A stretch of 64,000 nucleotides of DNA from Desmodus rotundus (taxonomy: Eukaryota > Chordata > Mammalia > Chiroptera > Phyllostomidae), in contig NC_071392.1 of the NCBI RefSeq assembly GCF_022682495.2, positions 73,678,097 through 73,742,096 on the forward strand, in the 5' to 3' direction. Positions 1-9,809 of the stretch are shown here, piece by piece (positions within the stretch are counted from its first letter, which is position 1; the number at the start of each line of letters is the position of its first letter). The notes under the pieces were generated by a model, which saw nothing but the letters and a program-made list of their open reading frames with translations, was not told where the DNA came from and ran no database searches. A program made the position numbers and the translations under genes.

Positions 1-1183
1 AAGATGAGTAGTTTTCCGCACCTGCCCGCCAGAATCTTAAAAATTTAGATAGAGGACTTAACTGGGTTCAGGTACATACACTGACTTTAGTTACATACCT
101 AGTCTAGACAGTCTCATCACATTACTATCTCAAGGCTGTATTCTTGTGCAGCTTCTAGCATAAAGAAGGCAAGCAGAGCACACATTTCAAACACAGAAGA
201 GGGAATGGGAGCTCCCAATTATCGGGTCCAGCTCAAGCGTCATACCAGTGGTCACATCTTCTTGGTGACCTTTCCCAACAGTTACATCAGTATGTAATTT
301 ATTTTAGATTTTTCATTATATATGCCTAAATTAATTAACCATTTAGTTCAGTTGAAACAGTTTATTTTGCAGGGTGTGGCCCTCATTGTCAGTAAATCCT
401 TTTAAGAACTTGATAAAGACATGCATTAAGAAAAAGTGTTCAAACTAGGTGAATCCAATCAACAACTGCAATTATGATCAGATCAGAGCACCTCTTTTTA
501 TTAGTTGCTCTTAACTATTAAGAGAGCTTTTTAAAGAAAATTCACTGTGAGTGCTTTTTTCTATAAAATAAATTATATGAATACAAATTCAATTAAACAA
601 GTTCAAGAACCAGATAATGGAAAAACAAAATGAGACAAAAAGAAAGATTGCACAAGGAAATAAAGTGAGGGTCAAAAGAGCAGCAATAACTAAGAAATAT
701 TAAAGAACAGGAAAGGTTGACAAATCACTCACTAGAGGAAACAGTTGAGAACAGTGAATGTGTAGAAATTATACAGAAACTAAAACAATCATAAGAAAAG
801 TAATATATACAGAAGACAGTAAGGGTAGAGAACACAGTAAATGCAATAGAAAAGGTGGTCAAAATAGCACAGCTAACCTTCTCTAATATTAAGAGAAAAA
901 TAAATTTGTAGCTTGAAAGGACACATGCAATTCCAAGAAAAATTGAGAAGCAATGGTCATCTGCATAAAAAGAGCTCTAAGTTTTCCAACTTCAAAGATG
1001 GAAAAAACAACTTAGTTTTCAGTTATTGCTATCTATTCTGTCTATACATATGAGCATAGAGAAATTTCTAGAATGATAATCATCAAAATTATTTCTGGAA
1101 GTGGAGTTTTAGTACATTTTTCTTTGCATTTTCCACTATTGCTTGTATATTTATAATAAATATGTGCTATTAATATAAGGAAA
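1..1183. other. AT-rich stretch, nothing recognised
   Basis: No repeat family, RNA gene or convincing exon was seen. The part from about 600 to 1000 is A-rich and could be a decayed LINE, but no motif supports this. Confidence 0.4.
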
Positions 1184-1300
1184 TGAAAGAAGGAGGAAGG
1201 AATGAAGGAAGGAAGGAAAGAAGGAAGGAAGGAAGGAAGGAAGGAAGGAAGGAAGGAAGGAAGGAAGGAAGGAAGGAAGGAAAGAAGGAAGGAAGGAAGA
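1184..1300 (+). repeat. GGAA/GAAGG microsatellite
   Basis: A purine-only tract made mostly of GGAA units, with a few interruptions (GGAGG near the start, AAAG near 1218 and 1281). The open frame across it, which reads as repeated Lys-Glu-Gly-Arg, is a by-product of the repeat and not a protein. GGAA arrays can bind ETS factors, but nothing here shows that this one does. Confidence 0.95.
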
Positions 1301-2280
1301 CTATTGATTTGCCAAGATACTATTTTATCATTTTCCTAGTTATCTCTTTATTACAAAAGGAGGGAAAAAAGGAAGAAGAGGAGGATGAAGAGGAGACAAA
1401 GAAAGAGGGAAATAATTCATTTTGTGTTGATCACAGATTGTACATGTGAATTCTTGGGGTTATCTGTTTATACTTAATATATTATATTTTTACTGTCAGT
1501 AATTTTGCCTCATATTTCTCTCTAACTTGAAGTATCTAAAAGAGAACCCCATGTTTGTAGAGACCCAACTGTGCTACTGATGACAAGAGGTCTGTATTCC
1601 ATAAATATTTACATTCTGCTCTACAAGAGCACAGAAACAACTTAGTGTGCCTGTTGCTTTCTCAGTTAAACAGACACCACTTAACAAAACAACTGTGGAT
1701 CATTTTCTACATAATTATCTTTTCTACCAGATCTCTAGTAGAATGTCAACTACCTAAAGACATAAGCTGAGCTTTCTCTTTGTTCCAAATTATGTGTGGC
1801 CCTGCATGGTAGAAGTACTAAAATAAAGAATAAAAATGTAACCTAATTGACAATTCTGATGATGATATTGTTTCAAACCCCCTAAGGCTGCCTTTGAACT
1901 ATCTTGACCAGACATAATCTCCACTAAATTGCAGGTCTAAGTGACTTTGCCAAGCACAATTTTATTTGCAATGAATCTCTTACAAATTATCCTCTGTCTT
2001 CCTAATCACTCAGTTGCATTTCATTGAGTTTTTTTAGCAACCAGCTCACTGGAAAGCCCTCCACCACTATGCCAGGCACTATTTTCAGTAACTCTGATAT
2101 TCTTTGTTCTCTTTTTCTCCACTCTGCTCGCCTCACAAAGCCTCTGTTAAAATTCAACTTTCTACTCTCTGCTTGGACCCCAGTAGCTGAAAAGGGCTGA
2201 AGAAAAGCATTTACCTGAGCTACCTAATCTTGCATAAACTTTTAAGAAAGAAGTTTAAGAAAGTTCTTTGTTTTCTTAAA
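1301..2280. other. Unique-looking sequence, nothing recognised
   Basis: No repeat family, splice-flanked open frame or RNA gene was seen. The composition is ordinary and AT-rich. Confidence 0.4.
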
Positions 2281-3755
2281 ATATGACCACCAGCCTCAAG
2301 AAAGACATCACCACCCAGCATCCTTCCATGCTCCCATAGTAAATTCATTTCCCCACTCTTCCAAAAATCAATTTTACAAATTTTTCTCTCAACTTAAGCC
2401 CTCAATACTCCCTCCTCCCTCTACTTGTGACTCTGAGATGATGGTTTGACTGCTTTTTCACTGAAAAACTAAAAGCAACCAGAAAAAAAGTCCTGATGTC
2501 CCATCACTGAATCTTCTTACCTAGTGGCAATTGACCTGTCGAGTCCCTCTTTCCTCCTGATGCAATGCGTGACCCCTCCTTGGTCCATGTAAATCAACAC
2601 TCCACAGCGCACTGGATTCCATCCCATCTCGCCTGCTCAGAATTTTGCTACTAGAATTTTTCCCCTCCTTTTCTACTCCCTCCTCAGTTTTTCTCTCTCA
2701 ACTGGATCATTCCCATTAGCATGCAAACAGGCGACAAAAAGTCACTCACCTTGAAAAGCAAACAAGTAAGACAAACTTCCTTAATCCTATTTCCCCTTCA
2801 GCTTCTGCCCATTTCTCTGCTGCTCCCTTGGGAATGAGTGTTTCTATTTGCTCACATTCACTCCTTAATCTACACCAGTCAGGCTCTGTCTCCACCACTC
2901 CCATGGAGCTGATCACACCAACATCATTAACAGCCTCCATCTTGCCACATCTGTCTCCAAATTATTCAACCTCTGAAAAGTGATAACTTAATGGATAATA
3001 GCTTTGGTCTTCAATTCTTACTTCCTATGGCTTCCAGTGAAGAATGTTTTACTGCTTTTCCTCTTAATTCTTTGGTATTTTTTTCTCATTTCCATTGCTG
3101 GTTCTTCTTCTTCTCAATGTTAACATTCTCCAGAGGTCATTCTTTGACTGTCTTCTTCATGTTTCTTTCTTCCTAGATAACCTCATCTAGTTCCATGGAA
3201 TGATATAATTACCAATACACGGATCACTCACAAACCACATAGATATTATTTAGTCTCTGTATTCCACATTCTATTCTTTGTATTCTATTTCCAAGTTCCC
3301 ACCTGTGCCCTTAGCTTGATACTCTTGATATTCTACTGTCTATTTAAAATCTCCACTAGGATGTCTAATAGACTACTTAAACTACTGGACAAAGAAAAAC
3401 TCTTCATTTCCATTTTCAACAAATTTGAACCTCCCCCAATCACCACATCTCAGTTATTGGCACCACCATTGAATGTTTTTCTGTTTATAATTTGATTATC
3501 ATATGATTTTAATAGCTCTTTTCCTCAACTCTGATCCAAACTATTAGTAAATTCTGTGGGCTTTACCTTCAAAATATCACAAATCCAACATTTATCATAC
3601 TTCCAAACCTATCACCTTAGTCCAAACTGCATCGTCTCTCATCTAGACAGCTGTACTAGCCTTGTAAGTAGTCTTCCTGCTTCTGTTCTTGCCTTCCTAT
3701 AATCTGTTCTCCATTAAATAATCAAATTGAACTTTGAAAAACATGAATTATGGAT
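2281..3755 (+). mobile_element. Ancient L2 LINE, ORF2 and 3' portion, first half
   Basis: This resembles the coding end of the mammalian L2 LINE in sense orientation. Landmarks are ACTGGATCATTCCCATTAGC near 2701, the stretch equivalent to the L2 CAATCAGGCTTTCGTCCCCACCACTCC near 2870-2905, a block about changing 'one metre' of the frame near CTCCACTAGGATGTCTAATA (3351), and CTTCCTGCTTCTGTTCTTGCC near 3673. The copy is very diverged and has no usable frame. It resumes at 4601 after an L1 insertion. The start coordinate is uncertain by some hundred bases. Confidence 0.7.
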
Positions 3756-4230
3756 CTTGTCTTCTCGGACTGGTTTATTTTACTTAGCATAATGCTGTGC
3801 AGTTCTATCCATGCTGTTCCAAAGGGTGAGATTTCCTTCTTTTTTGTGGTCAAGTAGTATTCCATCGTGTAAATGTAACACAGCTATTTTGTCCACTCAT
3901 CTATTGATGGACACTTATGCTGCTTCCAAATCTTGGCTATAATAAATAATGTCTCAATAAACATAGCGGTGCATACGGTTTTTGAATTAGTATTTCAGGT
4001 TTTCTCCATCATAAATTCACAGAGGTGGAATTGCTGGTTCATAAGGCAGTTCTATTTTAATTTTTTGAGGTAACTCCATAATGCTTTCCACAGTGGCTGC
4101 ACCAGTCTGCATTCCCACCAACAGGGCACAAGGATTCCCCTTTCTCCACAACCTTGCCAATAGTTGTTTGTTGATTTATTGATCATAGCCATTCTGACAG
4201 CTTTAAGGTTCATTTATATGTGGTTCATTT
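3756..4230 (-). mobile_element. L1 fragment, inverted 5' part of a twin-primed insertion
   Basis: This is antisense L1 ORF2 C-terminal sequence. It holds the complement of the region coding for the cysteine-rich end of ORF2p, for example CAGTGGCTGCACCAGTCTGC near 4091 and ACTTAGCATAATGCTGTGCA near 3782. It abuts an L1 3' end in the opposite orientation at about 4230. This head-to-head order is the usual 5'-inversion product of twin-primed reverse transcription. It lies inside the L2 copy. Confidence 0.8.
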
Positions 4231-4600
4231 ATCTAACAAACCAAATAAACTAACAAACAAAATACAAACAGACTCAAAGATACAGAGAACAGAGACTGAC
4301 AGCTGTCAAAGGGGAAGGTGGTTCAAGGGGAGAGGCTGGATGAAAGAGGTAAAGGACTAAGCAAAAACAAAATCTAATAGATACAGACAACGGTATGGTG
4401 ATTGCCAGACCGAAAGCTGGGTGGGGGGAGGTAGATGAAGGTAAAGGGAAGACAAATGGTGATTGAGACTTAACTTGGGGTAGTAAACACACAATACAAT
4501 GTATACAGATGATGTATTATGGAATTGTACACCTGAAATCTATATAATTTTATTAACCATTGTCACCACAGTAAATTCAATAAAAAAATAAAAATAAGAA
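4230..4600 (+). mobile_element. L1 3' end with A-rich tail
   Basis: Sense L1 3' sequence. Landmarks are GGTGATTGCCAGACCGAAAG, a GGTGGGGGGAGG purine block, TGTATTATGGAATTGTACAC, and a terminal TTCAATAAAAAAATAAAAAT tail. It pairs with the inverted piece just upstream as one insertion. Confidence 0.85.
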
Positions 4601-5290
4601 CTCTTTAAAAAGCTAAAAGTACAAACTCGCTGAGATTGGGCAACAGCTGACACTAAGTCTGTATGCCCCACACTGCAGTGTGTGTAAAGGTGTTGGGTAA
4701 ATACATACAGGATGATGACCAGATTGCATCACTCCCCTGGTGAAAACAGCAATATGCATCCACTTATTCTTCAGAGAATTTAACTGCTTACATGGTCCAC
4801 AGGGTTCCACATGATCTGGCTTTTACCTACCACATGGACTTCATCTCCTGCTGATTCCATTCCAACTACCTCTGCCTGCTTGTCTCTACACACAGATTCT
4901 CTCTCTTGGGTCATGTACACATGCAGTCTCTCCTGGAATTCTCTCTCCTAATATCTTCACATACATGGACCCCTTACATCATCTGAATATCTTCTCCAAT
5001 ATCACCACTACAAAGAGGCCAGGTCTGATCAGTCTACATAAAACACTCTCCACCCCACCTTCCTGTCACTGTATTTATTCTGCTTTCTTTTCTTCATAAC
5101 TCTCAACAATGTTTGAAATTTATATGTATTTGTCTCTTCATCTGTTTATTGGCTGTCCTCTCCACCAGGATGTATCCCCTCCGGGCAGTAACTCTGCTGG
5201 ACTTAGACTGCTGTATCCTCCTCCTGAAATCAGTACCAGCCCCACAGAAAGTGCTTAAGAGTTATTTCCTCAGTAAAAGAATGAAGGACT
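4601..5290 (+). mobile_element. L2 LINE, 3' portion, second half
   Basis: This continues the L2 interrupted by the L1. It has the part resembling ACATGATCTGGC (4811), pyrimidine-rich 3' UTR text, and near 5150-5280 the end equivalent to 'CCACTAGAATGTAAGCTCC...GTGCTTAA'. It is diverged and not coding. Confidence 0.7.
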
Positions 5291-5753
5291 GTCCTTTGCC
5301 TGATGAAAAACCTGGCTGATTCAGCTCACTGTTGACCTGGGAAAGGTAGGTTTTTGACAGTGTTAAATGACAATTACTCTGTCTTCTGTGTAGGGACACC
5401 ATAAACCAGGTGAAATTTCAATGTTCAAGCTGGTAATTTTTGAACCACTTTCCTATTTTTCTAATGTCCCTTCTCCCTTGCCCACCATCATTCGGCATTT
5501 TCACGCTGCCTGTTACCCGTCTTTGTGCATACATGACCTACATCAGGGCCTCTGTTACCCTAGAACACCCATCCAGGAGAGCAAGCATACTGCAATCATG
5601 TCATGGAGTGACACTGCAGTGCCCCAAATGTAGCTGCTTCTATGCCTATCATTTCAGCCCCGCTAGCTGCTCCCCACTTTGCACAGAATTTCAACAATTT
5701 CTGGGTGCTAAAAATATTTATGATAGTTTTAAGTAAATGTTAAAGGAGAACTG
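5291..5753. other. Unique-looking sequence, nothing recognised
   Basis: Two overlapping frames of 70 and 98 codons lie here (5421-5736, plus). They match nothing I know and show no splice or promoter context. Confidence 0.35.
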
Positions 5754-6222
5754 TGCTGGTTAATTTTATGTCTCAACCTGACTGGGTCACAGGGTGCCCA
5801 GACATTTAGTTAAACATTATTCTGGGTAGGACTGTGAAGGTGTTCCTGAATTAGAATAACATTTGAATTGATAGACTAAGTAAAGCAGATTGCCTTCCCT
5901 GATGTGGGCAAGTCTCACCTGATGTCCAGAAGGCCTGAATAGAACAAAATGCTGAGCAAGGGAGATTTTGCTTTCTCTGCCTGACAATCTGGAGTTGGAA
6001 CATTGGTTGGTCTTCTGCCTTCAGACCCAGACTTACGTATACCTTCAACTCTCATGCTTCTCAGGCCTTCAGACTACAGATCTTGGGACTAATTAGCTTC
6101 CAGAACCAACTCTTTATAATACATTGTGTGAACGAATTCTTCATAATAAAACTCTTTAGATAGATAGACGGACAGACAGATAATAACCTATTCTGTTTCT
6201 CTGGAGTAACCTGACTAATACA
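5754..6222 (+). mobile_element. LTR-like repeat (MaLR/ERVL type likely)
   Basis: It begins TGCTGGTTAATTTTATG and ends CTGACTAATACA, giving the TG...CA ends of an LTR. An AATAAA signal lies near 6145, followed by a short GATA/GACA simple repeat (6158-6182). The text matches a common mammalian repeat I know by sight, but I cannot name the family with certainty. No internal retroviral sequence is attached, so it would be a solitary LTR. Confidence 0.6.
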
Positions 6223-7208
6223 ACAACCTTTGTATTGCTTGGTTTTTTGCTCCTAAGGAGCCCTGGATTCAGCTTTCTCAGTCTGGAGATGCCTCACCAG
6301 TGCCAGTTCTTTCCTTCTCTGTAAGTAACAGACCTTCATTGTATTCAGCCAGCCTGTCAGTCAGAGGGAAGTACACACTGGGATCCTTGGTATAGGTAGG
6401 TCCCATCCTTCCTAAGATTCTGTTTCAGAGAGAAACAATTCCAACTCCTCTCTCTAACAAAGATGGGGAGCTACAAACTCTTCACCCCCTTCTTTCAGAA
6501 CCATCACTTTCCAACAAATGATCTCAGAACTATTTGCATGTGAAATTAATATAAATTGTGGGTTTGTGTAGTGGATGTAGCAGTTGTTTCCACTTATGAG
6601 AATAGGTTGCCATTTTTGTTTAATCCCTACCCACATCTTTTTAAAAATAGAGACTACATTGACCATTCATGACTGCAGAAGAGGTTCCTTCTCAATACGG
6701 CAGTAAAAATATAAAGTTTTCTAATACCATTTTATGCTCTATTGCTTAAAAAATGTTAACCTTCCCATAAGAAAACATTTTACCCTTTAGGGAAGAATCC
6801 TTGATTCTTCCTATCACTTTGCTTTACTTTATATTAATAACTTTCTTCATTAATTTTACTATTAACTTTTGGCTTCTAGCAATGTTTTATCACTAGTGAA
6901 TTCTTTCAGACAACTATAGGGTAATATGGTAAGGATTAGCATCTTAATAGAGGAGAATAACATTTTTACATTCTTAGAAAGTTCAAAGCCAAGATAATTT
7001 TCTGAAAATCATAGTAAGGAAAAGCTTTTTCATGGCTTTTATAAAGACTCCAAACGAAACACTGCCTTAAACTACGTTATCAAGTATCTCTTTGACATAA
7101 ATCCATACATGTCGCTATTACTTAAGCAACTTCAATAAGAGCACAGGACTTAGATGCTATTACTTTACCAATACATAATTCACTGTAACAAGGCTACTGT
7201 TAAAGTCC
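6223..7208. other. Unique-looking sequence, nothing recognised
   Basis: Moderately AT-rich with no repeat signature. If the frame at 7209-7395 is a real terminal exon, this stretch would include its 3' UTR and polyadenylation site on the minus strand. I could not fix a polyadenylation signal. Confidence 0.35.
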
Positions 7209-7395
7209 CTAATTTCCAATAGTTTCAGCAGATTTAACAAAATTCAGAGCATCGCCAGGCTTCCATGTTGCCATAAAACATGTATTTATACCTAAAGGAG
7301 TCACTTCACCAATTCTTTTAAATTTATAATAGGCATCTAGTGTTTGAAGATCACCCACACTGCTTGTCAGGATTAATTGTTTCTTTGGATTTGAT
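7209..7395 (-). CDS. Candidate terminal coding exon, unidentified protein
   Basis: On the minus strand a pyrimidine-rich acceptor ending TTTTTATAATTTAG (AG at 7397-7396) is followed by one completing base and 61 open codons, ending with TAG at 7211-7209. The peptide begins SNPKKQLILTSSVGDLQ, contains YYKFKRIGEVTPLG, and ends WKPGDALNFVKSAETIGN. Its composition looks like that of a folded protein (Gly, Asp, Trp, Pro, few Ser/Leu runs), unlike most frames in this AT-rich DNA. I do not recognise the protein. It does not overlap any repeat I can see. Frames of this length also occur by chance in 64 kb, so this is suggestive only. Confidence 0.3.
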
Positions 7396-8042
7396 CTAAA
7401 TTATAAAAACAATGAAACATAAAGAAAGATAATAAAGTCAAACTAAGAGGTACAGTCCCTACCAGTCCTCTCCATTTTTATCTTTTAGGCAGAGGTTTTA
7501 AAGATGTACTTGATTATATAATATGAAGTGTACATTGCTTCTTCCTGGAATTCCTCATGGAGGTTCAAATATCTAAGCAGCATTGAATATGACATTTTAA
7601 GATTAACACCATAGGTAGAAAGAATTATAACTGTAACCCTCATCTTGGTCTACTTTGCATCCAACTGATTCAAATAATGAGCTGCCCTCTAGAAAACCTT
7701 AAAAACATTTGGCCATAAGGACATGAAGAATGAAGATAAACAGACCAGAAATTCAAATGTCTATATTTTAAAGCAAATGCATGCTAATAAATACAGTACT
7801 ATTAAAATTCTCCCTGGATACTAAGTTGTCTACAATGTATTTGTAAAAAAGTATGTGCTGTTTTCTAAATTATTTAAAGCTATTTGCATTTTATGTTGAA
7901 ATTTAATGCTTGTTCGCATAAACTATTAAATATAAAACCTTTACTTTAGCTTTGTTTTTGTCTTATAGCATTTCTGCTTGATTTAATTTAAATGTGTTAT
8001 TTTTAAATCAATTAGTAGCATAAAAATAATATTAAAAATTCT
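7396..8042. other. Unique-looking sequence, possible intron
   Basis: No repeat was recognised. It would be intronic if the flanking minus-strand exon candidates are real. Confidence 0.35.
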
Positions 8043-8255
8043 GCCCTGGCTGGTGTGTCCCAGTGGATTGAGTGCTGGCCTGTAAACCAAAGGGTCACCG
8101 GTTCGATTCCCAGTCAGGGCACATGCCTGGGTTGCAGGCCAGGTCCCCAGTAAGGGACACATGAGAGGCAACCACACATTGATGTTTCTCTCCCTGTCTT
8201 TCTCCCTCCCTTCCCCTCTCTCTAAAAAATAAATAAATAAAATCTAAAAAAAAAT
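8043..8255 (+). mobile_element. Bat VES-type SINE
   Basis: A tRNA-derived SINE starting GCCCTGGCTGGTGTGTCCCA, with B-box-like GGTTCGATTCC (8100), a body ending in a CT-rich stretch and an AAATAAATAAAATCT tail. A short direct repeat AATTCT flanks it (8037-8042 and 8256-8261). The A-box is altered (TGTCCCAGTGG for TGGCTCAGTGG). Confidence 0.95.
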
Positions 8256-8261
8256 AATTCT

Positions 8262-8919
8262 AAGGCCAGTTGTTATAAAGCATCAATCATTGATCATGAT
8301 AGTATTGTCCATACATTGAATAACTGTAGGTTGCCTCCTTTGTAGCACAGCAGTTGACTTTTCTGTCTTACAAATAGATTTCTACCTACATTAGTGGGAT
8401 AAATCATTTATGAAACGCTCATTAGAAAGCATTGCATAACACGTGTCACCACTATATCTGAAATTTCTAAATGGTATCTTTCAGTTGTCTTTTTTCTCAC
8501 TGAAGTTTGACATGCTGGGCTGGAGTCACATAGCTTTTCCTAAAGTGGCAGGGGAAACAAACTTGCCAGTTTCCCATCTCTGCACAAAATCATTTGATTT
8601 GTATTAAAGTGACTGACCACCAAGGGGTTGACTAAACTGATAGACTATTACTTTACCTGTTAAGAAATCAGTTTTTTTAATCAAGAGGGTAAAACTGATT
8701 GTGTTTTAGATGAGACCTAAAGTGATCACTACCAATATTGAGGTAACCAGTCCAAAGCAATCGCTAAAGAATAAAGTATTTCAAAATTTATAAAACTAAC
8801 ACTAACATTTCTCTAATTCATTATCTATGACTACGTTAATTTGGCATCTTAATCATTTAGACTTAATCTCTGTGATTTGGTTCCATAGGACACTGAAGTG
8901 TTAATAAAATTTTACTCAC
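8262..8919. other. Unique-looking sequence, nothing recognised
   Basis: AT-rich, with no repeat or RNA gene seen. Confidence 0.35.
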
Positions 8920-9066
8920 ATGAATATTGTAACTTCCGGGGCAGTTCCTAGAATGGCATTCCTTATGAAGCATTATTGCTACAGAAGCATTAATGATACA
9001 GAAAGTATAACCTGGCTTAGCAAATGATACTTACGTAGAAAACCGAAACATTGCTTATATAACCCA
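8920..9066 (-). other. Cluster of strong splice-site-like motifs (candidate small exons)
   Basis: On the minus strand, an acceptor with a long pyrimidine tract (TTTATTTCCTGCCCAG, AG at 9068-9067) is followed 32 bases later by a donor GTAAGTATC (9034). Several AG acceptors come next, then a perfect donor GTGAGTAAA (8919). Taking a 32-base exon (9035-9066) and a 28-base exon (8920-8947) keeps one frame open and joins in phase to the frame at 7209-7395. Exons this small, with an 87-base intron between them, are unusual. Read as a single 147-base exon the same frame has two stops. It could be coincidence or a decayed exon. Confidence 0.2.
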
Positions 9067-9586
9067 CTGGGCAGGAAATAAAATCATGAAAGGAAAATGA
9101 AAGCTTCATTCTAATTATATTCTTAATTTTATATGTGCTAAATCAAATGTTTTAAATAAAACTAAAAATAAAGAGGCTGTTTTTACTTTCTCAGAAAAAT
9201 TATGGAGCACTAAAATTTCACAAATTAAAGCTCCACTAATTTGGAATTATGAGAAATCCAGTTTCTTTTTCCTTTTTGAAGTTTATATTTGACTCAGTGT
9301 AGAGATAAGTTATTCTCTTCTAGATTCTTTTTCAACTCTTAAAACACGGCCAGAGACAAGAGCTCAGTGCAGTGTCTGTGTGTTTAACACTTCTCTAACA
9401 TTTGACAAACTCTCCTTTTAAGAATGTTTATCTCAGGCTCAGTCTCTCTCCAAGCAACAGAAGCTGGCCAAAATTTAATGATGCCATTTTCATCATATTT
9501 TATTTATTTTTATAGTTGCCTTCTGTTTTCAGCAGAGTATACTGGTTTCCTATTCAGAACTAATATAAAAATTTCTGTTGAAGTAC
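9067..9586. other. Unique-looking sequence, nothing recognised
   Basis: No repeat or convincing frame was seen before the SINE target site. Confidence 0.35.
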
Positions 9587-9809
9587 ATTTAGATTGTGGG
9601 GCCCTGGCCAGGTAGCTCCGTGGGTTAGAGCACCCTCCTGGGACGCCAAAGCTGCAGATTGAATCCCCAGTCAGGGAACATCCAAAAATCAACCAATGAA
9701 TGCATAACTAACTGGATCAACAAATTGATCTCTTTCTCTCTCTCTCTCTCTCCCCCCCATCTGAAAATTAATAATAAACAAATACATATAAATAAATAAA
9801 TTTAGATTG
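9587..9809 (+). mobile_element. tRNA-derived SINE with intact target-site duplication
   Basis: The exact 10-base direct repeat ATTTAGATTG (9587-9596 and 9800-9809) brackets a SINE that starts GGCCCTGGCCAGGTAGCTCC, has a B-box-like GATTGAATCCCC (9657), and ends with a TC run (9733-9757) and an A-rich tail. The head (GTAGCTCCGTGGGTTAGAGC) and body differ from the other bat SINEs in the window, so it is a separate subfamily. Confidence 0.9.

Noticed and set aside
1183..1449. 88-codon frame starting in the GGAA repeat
   Set aside because: It is a translation of the microsatellite (Lys-Glu-Gly-Arg repeats) with no gene context.
8920..9066. One 147-base coding exon
   Set aside because: The frame needed to join 7209-7395 contains TAG and TAA about 60 bases before the donor, so as a single exon it could not code.
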